Below, one piece after another: positions 8,386 to 16,415 of a DNA stretch of 47,492 bases. Every line of letters begins with the position of its first letter. The stretch's first letter is position 1. Both the position numbers and the translations under genes were made by a program. Below the pieces are notes generated by a model that was not told the origin of the DNA, ran no database searches, and saw nothing but the letters and a program-made list of their open reading frames with translations. The stretch is from contig JAFTGA010000034.1 of the NCBI GenBank assembly GCA_017458145.1, positions 1 to 47,492 on the forward strand, given 5' to 3'. The DNA is from Bacteroidales bacterium (GTDB lineage: Bacteria > Bacteroidota > Bacteroidia > Bacteroidales > UBA932).

Positions 8386-9711
8386 TTACTGCTTCAGTGC
8401 CTCATCAAACAGTTTCATTGCATCGACCTTGGTCTTCTCTGCAATATCAATATAAGGCTTCATGGCCTGGTAGTCGGAGTGGCCGGTCCATTTCATGACA
8501 ACCTGCGGCGGGATGCCGCTGGAGAGAGCAAAGCAGATGAAGGTGCGGCGGCCGGCGTGGGTGCCTATCATCTCATACTTGGGGAATACTTCCTCGACAC
8601 GTTCGCCGCCACGGTAGCAGGTCCTGGTGATGGGAGTATTGAACCCGGCCAGCTCGCAGAGGCTCTTCAGGTACCGGTTCATCAGCTGGTTGGGAATCAC
8701 CGGCAGGGCCTTCCCATCAGGGAAGTTGCAGTGCTCATACTTCTTGAGGATTTCCTTAGCAAAGCTGTTCAGGTTGATGGGAAGGCGGTCATAAGTCTTC
8801 ATCGTGGTGATGTACATCGTGTCGCCTTCAATGTCAGTCCTCTTCAGATTGGCCATATCGGAATAGCGGAGCGAAGTGAATGCGCAGAAGCAGAACATGT
8901 CTCGCGTCCGGGCAAGGCCACCGGCATCCTCTACGGTCTTTTCATACTCTTTGCCGTTCATATCCTTCAACTTGACCACCACACCGTTCCCGGGGACCTC
9001 GAAGTGGTAGAGGTGCATCAATTCCTCCTTTGTCAGGAAGATGACCGGCTTGTCCAGGACCTTGAACTTGGGCCGGTACCGCTTGATGGTGTCCTCCTTG
9101 GTGTAGTTCTTCCGGAGCGCCCAGTACAGGAACCAGCGCAGGTTGTTGAAATGCTTCTGGACGCTCTTCTCCTCCAGGCCCTTGTTGCGAAGATAGATGA
9201 CGAACTTGTTGATGCCGGACTCATTGAAGGTCTCAAACGTAGCTTTGGGACTGAAGCCCTGCATATGGTTGGTGAACGTATGCCAGACCTGCAGCGTCGC
9301 ATAGGCCCAGCCGTTGGCCGCGCTCTCCTCCTTGATGAATTCGTCCAGGCGCGTGTAGAAGCCGACCCTCTTCACCTTGGCGGGGATGGGATTCGGATCA
9401 GTCTTCATCTCCATCGCCAGCTTGATATGTTTCTTGATCTCCTCCTTCGAGGGCTTCTCCTTCAACTCAAGCTCCCAGTCGGCAAAGTGGGACTTGATCT
9501 TCTTGAGGTCCGCGTTTATCTTCTCCCCGGTGACACCTTTCTTATTCTTATAGCTCTTCGGCTTCACATTGTTCCCATCCCAATGGTCAGGGTCAATGGT
9601 GTAACCGATCGTCGACTGCAGGGTGACTCCCTTAACCGACACCTGGACACGAATGGCGTTCTCTTCCGTCCTCTTGCTGGCCCTTTTTTCGAGGTATACT
9701 GTGACTGGCAT
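8386..9711 (-). CDS. Tyrosine recombinase / integrase
   Basis: 441 residues. An arm-binding-like N-terminal region and a SAM-like core-binding domain (about 110-210) precede the catalytic domain. The active-site set is visible: Arg in SLRYSDMANL (about 282), H385 and R388 in HAGRR, H411 in WTGHSD and the nucleophile Y420 in KPYIDI. It is the Bacteroidales type used by integrative elements and phages. A -7 box (9767-9774, minus strand) and a pair of 10-bp direct repeats (9733-9755) lie directly upstream. With the HTH protein and ATPase it marks an integrated element. I could not find att sites or a tRNA target. Confidence 0.9.
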   Translation of the reverse strand: MPVTVYLEKRASKRTEENAIRVQVSVKGVTLQSTIGYTIDPDHWDGNNVKPKSYKNKKGVTGEKINADLKKIKSHFADWELELKEKPSKEEIKKHIKLAMEMKTDPNPIPAKVKRVGFYTRLDEFIKEESAANGWAYATLQVWHTFTNHMQGFSPKATFETFNESGINKFVIYLRNKGLEEKSVQKHFNNLRWFLYWALRKNYTKEDTIKRYRPKFKVLDKPVIFLTKEELMHLYHFEVPGNGVVVKLKDMNGKEYEKTVEDAGGLARTRDMFCFCAFTSLRYSDMANLKRTDIEGDTMYITTMKTYDRLPINLNSFAKEILKKYEHCNFPDGKALPVIPNQLMNRYLKSLCELAGFNTPITRTCYRGGERVEEVFPKYEMIGTHAGRRTFICFALSSGIPPQVVMKWTGHSDYQAMKPYIDIAEKTKVDAMKLFDEALKQ

Positions 9712-9732
9712 AATCAGGTCTTTTTAATTTTC

Positions 9733-9755
9733 TACGCATAAAGTTACGCATAAAA
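9733..9755. repeat. Direct repeats in the integrase leader
   Basis: TACGCATAAA occurs at 9733-9742 and again at 9745-9754, a 12-bp period. The repeats lie between the integrase -7 box (9767-9774) and its start codon, where a repressor or the integrase itself could bind to control expression. Confidence 0.6.
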
Positions 9756-9766
9756 TTTTGAAAATC

Positions 9767-9774
9767 CAAATATA
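9767..9774 (-). promoter_or_regulatory. -7 promoter box of the integrase gene
   Basis: The minus strand reads TATATTTG, an exact TAnnTTTG match, about 56 bases before the start codon. No clear -33 element is seen. Confidence 0.5.
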
Positions 9775-9874
9775 CCATAAAAAACTATACTTTCACTAAA
9801 AGCATAGTAATCAATTACTTATAAGGCTAATTTAGATCACGTTTAACGACAAATATGGAGTCCTATGCTCCACA

Positions 9875-9909
9875 AAAATCCCTCTCAGAGTAGCCTGAGG
9901 GGGATTTTT
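9875..9909 (-). terminator. Terminator downstream of the kinase/regulator operon
   Basis: AAAATCCC-T-CTCAG pairs with CTGAG-G-GGGATTTT around a six-base loop, with a T-run on either strand. It lies about 110 bases after the histidine kinase stop and before the integrase promoter. A five-bp hairpin (TGGAG/CTCCA) sits just beyond it. Confidence 0.7.
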
Positions 9910-10017
9910 CGTATATAGTGGCCCAAATAATGTCCCATTTTTTCAAAGAATCCTGCGAATTTTCCTCGGCTTGTCCCGTCATTAGCAAAAGAACTGGAAA
10001 TAACAGCCCGGACAGGC

Positions 10018-11271
10018 CTAACGATAAGAAAGCGGCAAGGTCATTTCAAATGAGAGTCCCCCTTCCGGGCGTAGGCTGGCCTTGATCTCCCCACCGTGGA
10101 AACCGACTGCATTCCTGACGACGGAAAGGCCGAGTCCGCTGCCGGTATCCACATTCCAATCCGTGCCGGTCATCCCCGGAATCCGGAAAAAACGCTCGAA
10201 TATCTTGTCCAGCATTTCCGGAGGAACGCCCACGCCGGTATCGTAGTAGAAGCATCTGCCAGGCTTCGCTTCGACGTGGATCTCCGTTCCCTCGCCCGCG
10301 TATTTGTAACTGTTCTCCACCAGATTCCTGAATACGGCATACATCAGACTCGGACTGCCGTTCATATGCAAATTCTCCGGGACGCTATTCTCAACCGTCA
10401 TCCCGCGCGAAGAGATCTTTTCGGCGAATTCATCCAGGACGCTGTCGACGATTTCCTTCAGGGCGAACCGTTCGACCTTGATCATCTCCGGGGATTCCTC
10501 GATCTTGGTGACCAGTCCGATGTCCCGCAGCAGATCCGACAGACGGAGCGTCTGCAGATAAGCCCGCTGGGTAAACAGCTCGCGCCGCTCATCATCCATA
10601 TCTTGGAAGTCGGTGAGCGCTTCCAGATAACCGCGCAGGCTGCTGACGGGGGTCCGCAGTTCGTGGGCAATGTTGTGCGTCATTTCCCGTTTCAGGCGCT
10701 GATTGTTGCGGCGTTCGCTTTCAACGGCATTCAGCGCGTCCTCCAGAGATTTGTAGCCCCGCAGCATCGAATGTCCGATCAGGGCCAGAAATACCAGAAG
10801 CAGAATAACCCCTACAACGACGAATAGGGTATCCGACCTCAAAAAATGCTTCAGGTCAACCTCATACGGGACCGCCACGCGGATGATCCGGTCTCCATCC
10901 ATCTTGGTCAGATAGCAATAGTCGCGACCTTCCGTCTCAGAATGCCGGATGGCCCAGCCCGGACGGTCTTCCCGGCACTCGAGGAATTCAGGCCGTTTGC
11001 TGTGGTCGGTCGACAGATCGGGTTCATCGGAATCATACAGGACACCCCCCTCTTTTGACAGGAGCGTGACGCGGACCTCTTCGTTGAACGAGACTTCGGG
11101 ACCGAAGATGGCAATCCGGTCCGCGTATCCTTCCAGACGCGATTGAAGGACCAGTTTCTTGTAATTCCGCTCGCTGTGCATTGTATAGACGGAGGCGGCC
11201 AATGAGAAAACGCCGACTACGACCGCCATATACAGCAGCAGCTGCTGCAGGTAAGATTTGTTACTGCTCAT
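10018..11271 (-). CDS. Sensor histidine kinase, PhoR-like
   Basis: 417 residues. Transmembrane helices lie at about 8-28 and 148-168 and bracket a sensor domain of about 115 residues. The phospho-acceptor H203 is in NIAHELRTPVSSL. The ATPase domain has the N-box NLVENSYKYA, a G1-like DTGVGVP, an F-box and the G2 motif GSGLGLSVV. It overlaps the response regulator start by 11 bp, so the two are coupled. Divergent from a PiT transporter, with Pho-box-like repeats between, it probably senses phosphate status (inference); the sensor domain itself gives no proof. It sits in the inner membrane and phosphorylates the partner regulator. Confidence 0.85.
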   Translation of the reverse strand: MSSNKSYLQQLLLYMAVVVGVFSLAASVYTMHSERNYKKLVLQSRLEGYADRIAIFGPEVSFNEEVRVTLLSKEGGVLYDSDEPDLSTDHSKRPEFLECREDRPGWAIRHSETEGRDYCYLTKMDGDRIIRVAVPYEVDLKHFLRSDTLFVVVGVILLLVFLALIGHSMLRGYKSLEDALNAVESERRNNQRLKREMTHNIAHELRTPVSSLRGYLEALTDFQDMDDERRELFTQRAYLQTLRLSDLLRDIGLVTKIEESPEMIKVERFALKEIVDSVLDEFAEKISSRGMTVENSVPENLHMNGSPSLMYAVFRNLVENSYKYAGEGTEIHVEAKPGRCFYYDTGVGVPPEMLDKIFERFFRIPGMTGTDWNVDTGSGLGLSVVRNAVGFHGGEIKASLRPEGGLSFEMTLPLSYR

Positions 11272-11929
11272 ATTTCAAACTATATCCAAAACCTACGCGG
11301 CTGACCAGCAAGCCTTTGTGGTCGGCCAGTTTCGATCGGATATGCGCGATGTGGACATCTACGGTCCGGTCAATAACAAATGGCGCATCCAGCCAAAGCG
11401 CCTTGATGATCTGGCTGCGAGTGAAAAATATCCCCTGATTCTGGATCAGGAACGCCAGGATCTCATATTCCTTTCTTGAAAACAGGACCTCATTGCCTTC
11501 GAGGAAGACTTTCTCCGCATCCAGATCGACCGACAGGAGGCCGCAATGGACCAATCCAGTGCAACTTGACGCGGAGCGTTTCAGGACCGCTCCGATGCGC
11601 GCTAACAGTTCCGCCGTCGAGAACGGTTTCGCAACGTAATCGTCACCCCCGGAAGCGAAGCCGGAAAGGAGGTCTTCCTCCGAAGACCGGGCGGTCAAGA
11701 AGATAATGGGTATCTTACATCCTTTTTCCCGGAGGACCCCGGCCAGTTCATATCCGGACATCCCCGGGAGCATTACGTCCAGCAGGATAAGCCGGATCCT
11801 GTCGTTCATCATTTCCAACCCATTCTCGGCACTCTCCGCTTCATAGGTCTTGTAGCCGGCCCGTTCGAGACTGAACTTCAGGATCTCCCGAAGGTCGGCG
11901 TCATCTTCTATAATCATGATTTCTTCCAT
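11261..11929 (-). CDS. OmpR/PhoB-family response regulator
   Basis: 222 residues. The receiver domain has the acidic pair IIEDD, phospho-acceptor D51 (LLLDVMLPG) and the conserved lysine in VAKPF. A winged-helix OmpR-type DNA-binding domain follows (about 125-222) with the usual sequence around ILAFLIQNQG and DVHIAHIRSKL. It is the first gene of the operon with the histidine kinase. A minus-strand -7 box (11935-11942) and the TTAACA repeats (11970-12008) lie just upstream, so it probably regulates itself and the divergent phosphate transporter. OmpR/PhoB regulators bind 11-bp-spaced direct repeats, exactly the spacing seen here. Confidence 0.9.
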   Translation of the reverse strand: MEEIMIIEDDADLREILKFSLERAGYKTYEAESAENGLEMMNDRIRLILLDVMLPGMSGYELAGVLREKGCKIPIIFLTARSSEEDLLSGFASGGDDYVAKPFSTAELLARIGAVLKRSASSCTGLVHCGLLSVDLDAEKVFLEGNEVLFSRKEYEILAFLIQNQGIFFTRSQIIKALWLDAPFVIDRTVDVHIAHIRSKLADHKGLLVSRVGFGYSLKYEQ

Positions 11930-11934
11930 AATGG

Positions 11935-11942
11935 CAAAGTTA
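11935..11942 (-). promoter_or_regulatory. -7 promoter box of the regulator operon
   Basis: The minus strand reads TAACTTTG, an exact TAnnTTTG match six bases before the regulator ATG, which would give a very short leader. The Pho-box-like repeats start about 28 bases upstream of it. Confidence 0.5.
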
Positions 11943-11969
11943 CATTTTTATGAGGCCGTTACCAACGGC

Positions 11970-12008
11970 TTAACAGAAACTTAACCGCCGTTTAATAAAC
12001 GCTTAACA
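11970..12008. promoter_or_regulatory. Four Pho-box-like repeats between phosphate regulator and transporter
   Basis: TTAACA (11970), TTAACC (11981), TTAATA (11992) and TTAACA (12003) are each separated by exactly five bases, an 11-bp period. This matches the known PhoP box of Bacillus (TTAACA-like hexamers every 11 bp) and the spacing of E. coli PhoB boxes. The array lies between the regulator operon and the 12047/12200 transporter genes, at suitable distance from both start sites. On the transporter side TTTTCTTTG (12017-12025) may serve as -7 element. Confidence 0.75.
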
Positions 12009-12046
12009 GCGTCTTGTTTTCTTTGCAGCGGTTAAATACAGAAACG

Positions 12047-12178
12047 ATGGAAATGAAAAAGACTGAAAACAGGGAGACCAAAGCGGAGAGAATCTGGCGA
12101 ATCTATAACTGGACAAGATTAATCTTGTTCATCATCATCATCCTGCTCTTGGCCATCGGATTGAACAGGGCGTCTTAG
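12047..12178 (+). CDS. 43-residue single-span membrane peptide
   Basis: ATG at 12047, TAG at 12176-12178. The product starts with about 25 charged residues (basic KK, RETKAER, then IWRIYNWTR) and has one strongly hydrophobic helix, LILFIIIILLLAIGL, near the C-terminus. It ends 21 bases before the PiT start and is the first gene after the Pho-box array, so it should be co-transcribed with the transporter. I know no family for it. It could be a small regulatory partner of the transporter or kinase, as many small membrane peptides are (inference), or a leader peptide. Confidence 0.6.
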   Translation: MEMKKTENRETKAERIWRIYNWTRLILFIIIILLLAIGLNRAS

Positions 12179-12199
12179 TTTAATTTCAATCGAAACAAA

Positions 12200-14446
12200 A
12201 TGACACAGCTTATTTTTGGCGGGATTATCGTATTCCTATGCGTACTTGCCATATTCGATCTCGTCGTTGGTGTGAGCAACGACGCCGTCAATTTCATCAA
12301 CTCGGCCATCGGTGCGAAAGCCGCACGTTTCAAAACGATCATCGCGGTCGCGGCCACCGGCGTTTTCGCCGGTGCCGCCCTGTCCAACGGAATGATGGAT
12401 GTAGCCCGCCACGGCATATTCGCCCCGCAGTATTTCAGTTTCTACGAGGTTATCTGCATTTTCCTGGCCGTGATGGTCACAGACGTGATTCTGCTCGACA
12501 TTTTCAATTCCCTCGGGATGCCGACGTCCACCACCGTTTCCCTGGTGTTCGAGATGCTGGGAGGCGCACTCGCCCTATCACTGGTAAAGATGGTCCGGGA
12601 AGACGGTCCCGGCCTGGGAGAGCTTCTGAATACGGATAAGGCCCTGAGCGTCATCGCCGCCATCTTCCTGTCCGTCGCCGTGGCCTTCATTACGGGCATG
12701 CTGGTGATGTGGATATCCCGGTTTGTATTCACCTTCGTCAAACCCCTGAACGGATCCCTGAAAACCATCCTGTTCGGCGGTGTCTGCGCCACGGCCATCG
12801 TTTGGTTCCTGCTCATCAACGGACTCAAGGGCTCGGTCTTTATGACGCCGGATATCAAGGAGTTCATCAGTGAGAACACCTGTATGCTCCTGGCCATCGG
12901 CTTTGCGGCGATGACCGCCCTGATAACGATACTGGCCTTTTTCAAGGTCAACATTCTCAAGACGGTTGTCCTGATGGGAACCTTCGCGCTTGCAATGGCT
13001 TTCGCAGGAAACGACCTCGTAAATTTCGTGGGTGTCCCGCTCACAGGGCTCGACGCGTTCCTCGATTTCTCGGCCAACGGGAACGGCGATCCCGATGCCT
13101 TTATGATGACATCCCTGCAGGAAAGCGCCCATACCCCGGTCGTCTTCCTGCTGCTCTCCGGGGCTGTTATGGTCCTGACCCTGATCCGTTCTAAGAAAGC
13201 CCAAAACGTCGTCAAGACCAGTGTAGACCTGTCCCGGCAGGATGAGGGAGATGAAATGTTCGGCTCCTCCTCGGTGGCCAGAAGACTGGTCCACACCTCC
13301 CTGCGCATCTCGGCTTTCCTGGGCAGTCTGGTTCCCGCAAAAGTGAAGGCTGCCATCGGGAAGCGTTTCAACCAGGACGGGACCGCCCTCGAAGAGGGAG
13401 CTGCCTTCGATATGGTCCGAGCCTCCGTCAATCTCGTCCTCGCAGGTCTTCTCGTCGCATTGGGTACCTCCTACAAGCTGCCGCTGTCAACCACGTATGT
13501 AACCTTTATGGTAGCGATGGGCGCCTCCCTGGCCGACAGGGCCTGGACCCGGGACAGCGCGGTCTTCAGGATCACCGGCGTACTCTCCGTAATCGGCGGA
13601 TGGTTCATCACGGCCGGAGTCGCGTTCATCATCTGTTTCTGCGTGACGAACGCGATGTTTTTCGGCAGGTACTTCGTGATGTTCCTTTTCATCGCACTCT
13701 CCGTCTATCTTCTCTGGAGCAGCCAGAAACGTTTCGCAGAAAAGAAGAAGCAGGAGGAGGATGAACTGTATGACAGAATGCTTTGCAGCCATGACGACGA
13801 ACAAATCTGGAGCTTGCTCCGTGAGCACATCCGGCTGGGCAATGCCGGCCATCTCGCATTCGTAGCGGATGCCTTGAAAAGATCCACGGAAGGATTCCTG
13901 AACGAGGAATACAGCCTCTTGAGAAAACTGGACGGACAGATAGACGAGCAGCGGAAAACCCTCAAGCGCCAGCGCAAGCGGGAAGTCGTCTGCATGCGTC
14001 GGCTCGATCCGAAACGCTTCCTACCGCTGAACACCTGGTATTTCCTGGGCATCAATTCCTGCAAACAGATGCTCTACTGTATGAAGCGAATCAACGATCC
14101 GGTCATGGAACACGTCGGCAACAGCTTCTCTCCGATACCGAAGGAATTCCATGAGGCATTCATTTCCAGAAGGGACAGTGTCATCGCGCTCTATCTGAAA
14201 GCGTTGAAAGACCTCCGGGAAGGCGATTTCGACGATATGGACCGCTTGAGAAAAGAATGCACGAAACTTGAGAACGACATTTCCGACGACTGCCGGATTG
14301 CCTTGGAAAGCGCGCAGGAGCCCGGGATCAATCTCGACACGCTGATGCTTACGGTGCAAGTCTTGCAGGAATCCGAGCAGTTGACCAGTCTCCTGAGCCA
14401 GATGCTCCGGGGCATGATTCATTTCGAACCGTCTTCGTCGTTTTGA
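12200..14446 (+). CDS. PiT-family inorganic phosphate transporter with PhoU-like C-terminal domain
   Basis: 748 residues. The N-terminal half has the PiT signature repeat GVSNDAVNFINSAIGAKAA (about 25-43) and its partner FAGNDLVNFVGVPL (about 267-280), with about 10 transmembrane helices between residues 1 and 515. From about 520 it becomes soluble and helical with charged heptads, a PhoU-like (DUF47-type) domain. Bacteroidota commonly carry this long form. It imports phosphate using a cation gradient across the inner membrane; the tail probably adjusts activity. Position behind the Pho boxes and opposite the two-component operon supports phosphate-starvation control. Confidence 0.9.
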   Translation: MTQLIFGGIIVFLCVLAIFDLVVGVSNDAVNFINSAIGAKAARFKTIIAVAATGVFAGAALSNGMMDVARHGIFAPQYFSFYEVICIFLAVMVTDVILLDIFNSLGMPTSTTVSLVFEMLGGALALSLVKMVREDGPGLGELLNTDKALSVIAAIFLSVAVAFITGMLVMWISRFVFTFVKPLNGSLKTILFGGVCATAIVWFLLINGLKGSVFMTPDIKEFISENTCMLLAIGFAAMTALITILAFFKVNILKTVVLMGTFALAMAFAGNDLVNFVGVPLTGLDAFLDFSANGNGDPDAFMMTSLQESAHTPVVFLLLSGAVMVLTLIRSKKAQNVVKTSVDLSRQDEGDEMFGSSSVARRLVHTSLRISAFLGSLVPAKVKAAIGKRFNQDGTALEEGAAFDMVRASVNLVLAGLLVALGTSYKLPLSTTYVTFMVAMGASLADRAWTRDSAVFRITGVLSVIGGWFITAGVAFIICFCVTNAMFFGRYFVMFLFIALSVYLLWSSQKRFAEKKKQEEDELYDRMLCSHDDEQIWSLLREHIRLGNAGHLAFVADALKRSTEGFLNEEYSLLRKLDGQIDEQRKTLKRQRKREVVCMRRLDPKRFLPLNTWYFLGINSCKQMLYCMKRINDPVMEHVGNSFSPIPKEFHEAFISRRDSVIALYLKALKDLREGDFDDMDRLRKECTKLENDISDDCRIALESAQEPGINLDTLMLTVQVLQESEQLTSLLSQMLRGMIHFEPSSSF

Positions 14447-14470
14447 GTTATACCATCGAAGAAGCCTTTT

Positions 14471-14635
14471 ATGCAAGAGGACCGGAAAGCGGCCTATACG
14501 CCAGCAGCACGGTACTATGTGAAAGAGTGTAGCAAGGACAAGCTGGTGCTCTCGCGCGAAGAGGTGAATGTGGACGGGCCGAACCTGATCGAGGGCGATG
14601 TGACGTTCCGGAGGATGGGGCTGTTCACCAAGTAG
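14471..14635 (+). CDS. Short ORF of unknown nature after the transporter
   Basis: 54 codons starting 24 bases after the PiT stop. The product is charged and soluble (KLVLSREEVNVDGPNLIEGD) and ends in RRMGLFTK. It resembles the conserved tail of an enzyme more than a free-standing peptide, so it may be a remnant. I cannot place it in a family. Just after its stop a sequence of the widespread intergenic type (CTTCG...CTTCGCC...GGGATGACA) begins. Confidence 0.3.
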   Translation: MQEDRKAAYTPAARYYVKECSKDKLVLSREEVNVDGPNLIEGDVTFRRMGLFTK

Positions 14636-14689
14636 ATTCTTCGACTTCGCCTCGGGATGACAGATACCCGGTCTGGCCGGACATGACAG
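14636..14689. repeat. Dispersed-repeat-like intergenic sequence
   Basis: TTCGACTTCGCCTCGGGATGACAG resembles a class of short intergenic repeats seen in many anaerobe genomes. ATGACAG occurs at 14657-14663 and 14683-14689, around a CCGG-loop-CCGG hairpin. The rest of 14690-15014 holds no gene. A GCAGGGA/TCCCTGC hairpin (about 14969-14991) lies in the leader of the 15015 gene, next to an imperfect -7 box TAAATTCG. Confidence 0.4.
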
Positions 14690-15014
14690 AAAAACTGCCG
14701 CTATCTCGCCATGGCGGTAAGCAAACTGATGGAGAGAATGGAATCCAAGGGATACTTGCAGCTCTGCCAAGCTTTGCAATCGGGAAATTGCGGGTGCAAA
14801 GGTGGCATTTTCTGAATTGGCGCACAGAAAAGCAGTCGCTGCGTGCAGGCAGAAACGTCAGATCTTTTTCTTGAAAGGGATGGCCCTGGCTCCCGGGGAC
14901 TTCTTGTCATAAAGTGAAAATAGAAGTGAAAATAGACTGGATTTTTATCTAAAAAATCCCTAAATTCGCAGGGAAAGTGGATTATCCCTGCATATTTTTA
15001 TTATACCTGTTGAT

Positions 15015-16382
15015 ATGAAAAAAAGGTTCATTCTGTTGGCGCTCTGCGCCTCCGCCATCTTCTCCGCCCACGCGCAGGAGTACAAACTGACGGACAAGGA
15101 TCTCGTCAACGTCATCTACGCCATGGGCCAGATGTATCCCGACGGATTCACTCTCGACCTCAACACGATGCGCCAGCCGACAGAAGGGCTGATGGTCTCC
15201 TACAAGGAGACGCAGAATAGCTTCGACCGCAAGAGCCTGCCGGCCGTGATCAAGCACGCCCGCGCCCACCAGAACCTCGTGGGCGGCTGGTACGATGCCG
15301 AGGAGGACAAGTACTACTTCGACAGCACCCGGATGTTCCCGGAGGACAGCCTGGCGGCCGCCGTAGCCTTCGCCCGCGCGAACGACCAGCACACGGTCTA
15401 CGTGGCCTCCAAGAACATCAACGTCTGGTCCAACTATGAGCAGCAGGATATCCGCGTCATCCTGGACTGCGACATGGGATCCTCCACCGACGACCTCTTC
15501 GCCCTGATGATGCTCTACCGCTATATGGACATGAAACGCTGCAACCTGATCGGCGTGATCGTGGACCGGATGGGCAAGGCCAATGCCGACATCGTGGACG
15601 TGCTCAACAACTTCTACGGCTATCCCGACATCCCCATCGGACTGGAGACCCAGGGCATCGAGAACCCGCACGTGTTCATCACCTACCACAACCTCCCCTA
15701 TGCCCGCTCCCGCGAGGGCGTGCCCATGTTCAAGCGCAGCGTCGGCGACAACGGCACCTACATGGAGAGCTACAAGCTCTACCGCAAGCTGCTCGCCGGG
15801 CAGCCGGACAAGTCCGTCACCATCGCCTCCATCGGTTTCGTGACCTCCCTCGCCCGCCTGCTGGAGTCCGGACCGGACGAATACTCCCCGCTCACCGGCG
15901 TGGAGTTGGTCCGCCGCAAGGTCAAGGAGATCTTCGCAATGGGCGGCGTGTTCGGCGAAGCCGTGGAGCCCGACTACAACTTCAAGGCGGCCATCAACTT
16001 CTCCCTCAAGTTCTTTGAACTCCTGCCCAAGGAAGTGGACATCGTCTTCTCCCCGGGCGAGGTGGGCGATCCGCTGGACTACCGTCCCGAGACCGTGATC
16101 TCGGATATGTCCTGGACCGACCTCCATCCGATCAAGTGGACCTACCAGTACCTCAACTGCGACACCGGCCAGAAGATGTGGGACCCGCAGGCGGTCATCA
16201 ACGCCGTCGAGGGCGACACCCTCTACAAGCTCTCCCCGCGCGGCTGGGTGACCCTCACGCCCAACGGCGAGACCCTCTTCAAGGAGGATCCGAACGGGAA
16301 TGCCCGCTATCAGTACCCGGGCGACCCGGTGTGGTGTGACATGGTACTCAAGTATATCCGTTTAATGGCTATCCAGCACTGA
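15015..16382 (+). CDS. Exported nucleoside-hydrolase-like protein, copy 1
   Basis: 455 residues with a signal peptide cut near AHAQ (about 18-21), so periplasmic or secreted. Residues 22-145 are a family-specific extension. DCDMGSSTDD (151-160) matches the calcium-binding D-x-D-x-x-x-D-D motif of inosine-uridine nucleoside hydrolases, and SIGFVTSLARLL fits the following A-L-G-P-x-T-N-L-A motif. The predicted reaction is hydrolysis of a ribonucleoside to base plus ribose, perhaps for scavenging, which would suit the 5'-nucleotidase encoded further along. The active-site motif departs from the strict family pattern, so substrate and activity are uncertain. It is followed 33 bases later by a close paralogue. 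Confidence 0.75.
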   Translation: MKKRFILLALCASAIFSAHAQEYKLTDKDLVNVIYAMGQMYPDGFTLDLNTMRQPTEGLMVSYKETQNSFDRKSLPAVIKHARAHQNLVGGWYDAEEDKYYFDSTRMFPEDSLAAAVAFARANDQHTVYVASKNINVWSNYEQQDIRVILDCDMGSSTDDLFALMMLYRYMDMKRCNLIGVIVDRMGKANADIVDVLNNFYGYPDIPIGLETQGIENPHVFITYHNLPYARSREGVPMFKRSVGDNGTYMESYKLYRKLLAGQPDKSVTIASIGFVTSLARLLESGPDEYSPLTGVELVRRKVKEIFAMGGVFGEAVEPDYNFKAAINFSLKFFELLPKEVDIVFSPGEVGDPLDYRPETVISDMSWTDLHPIKWTYQYLNCDTGQKMWDPQAVINAVEGDTLYKLSPRGWVTLTPNGETLFKEDPNGNARYQYPGDPVWCDMVLKYIRLMAIQH

Positions 16383-16415
16383 TCTGCGATCAGCGCCGGA
16401 TCAAAACCAAGCAAT

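Noticed and set aside
9850-9910. tRNA end as attachment site next to the integrase
   Set aside because: The small TGGAG/CTCCA hairpin has no T-arm, no CCA and no cloverleaf around it; the neighbouring stem is a terminator.
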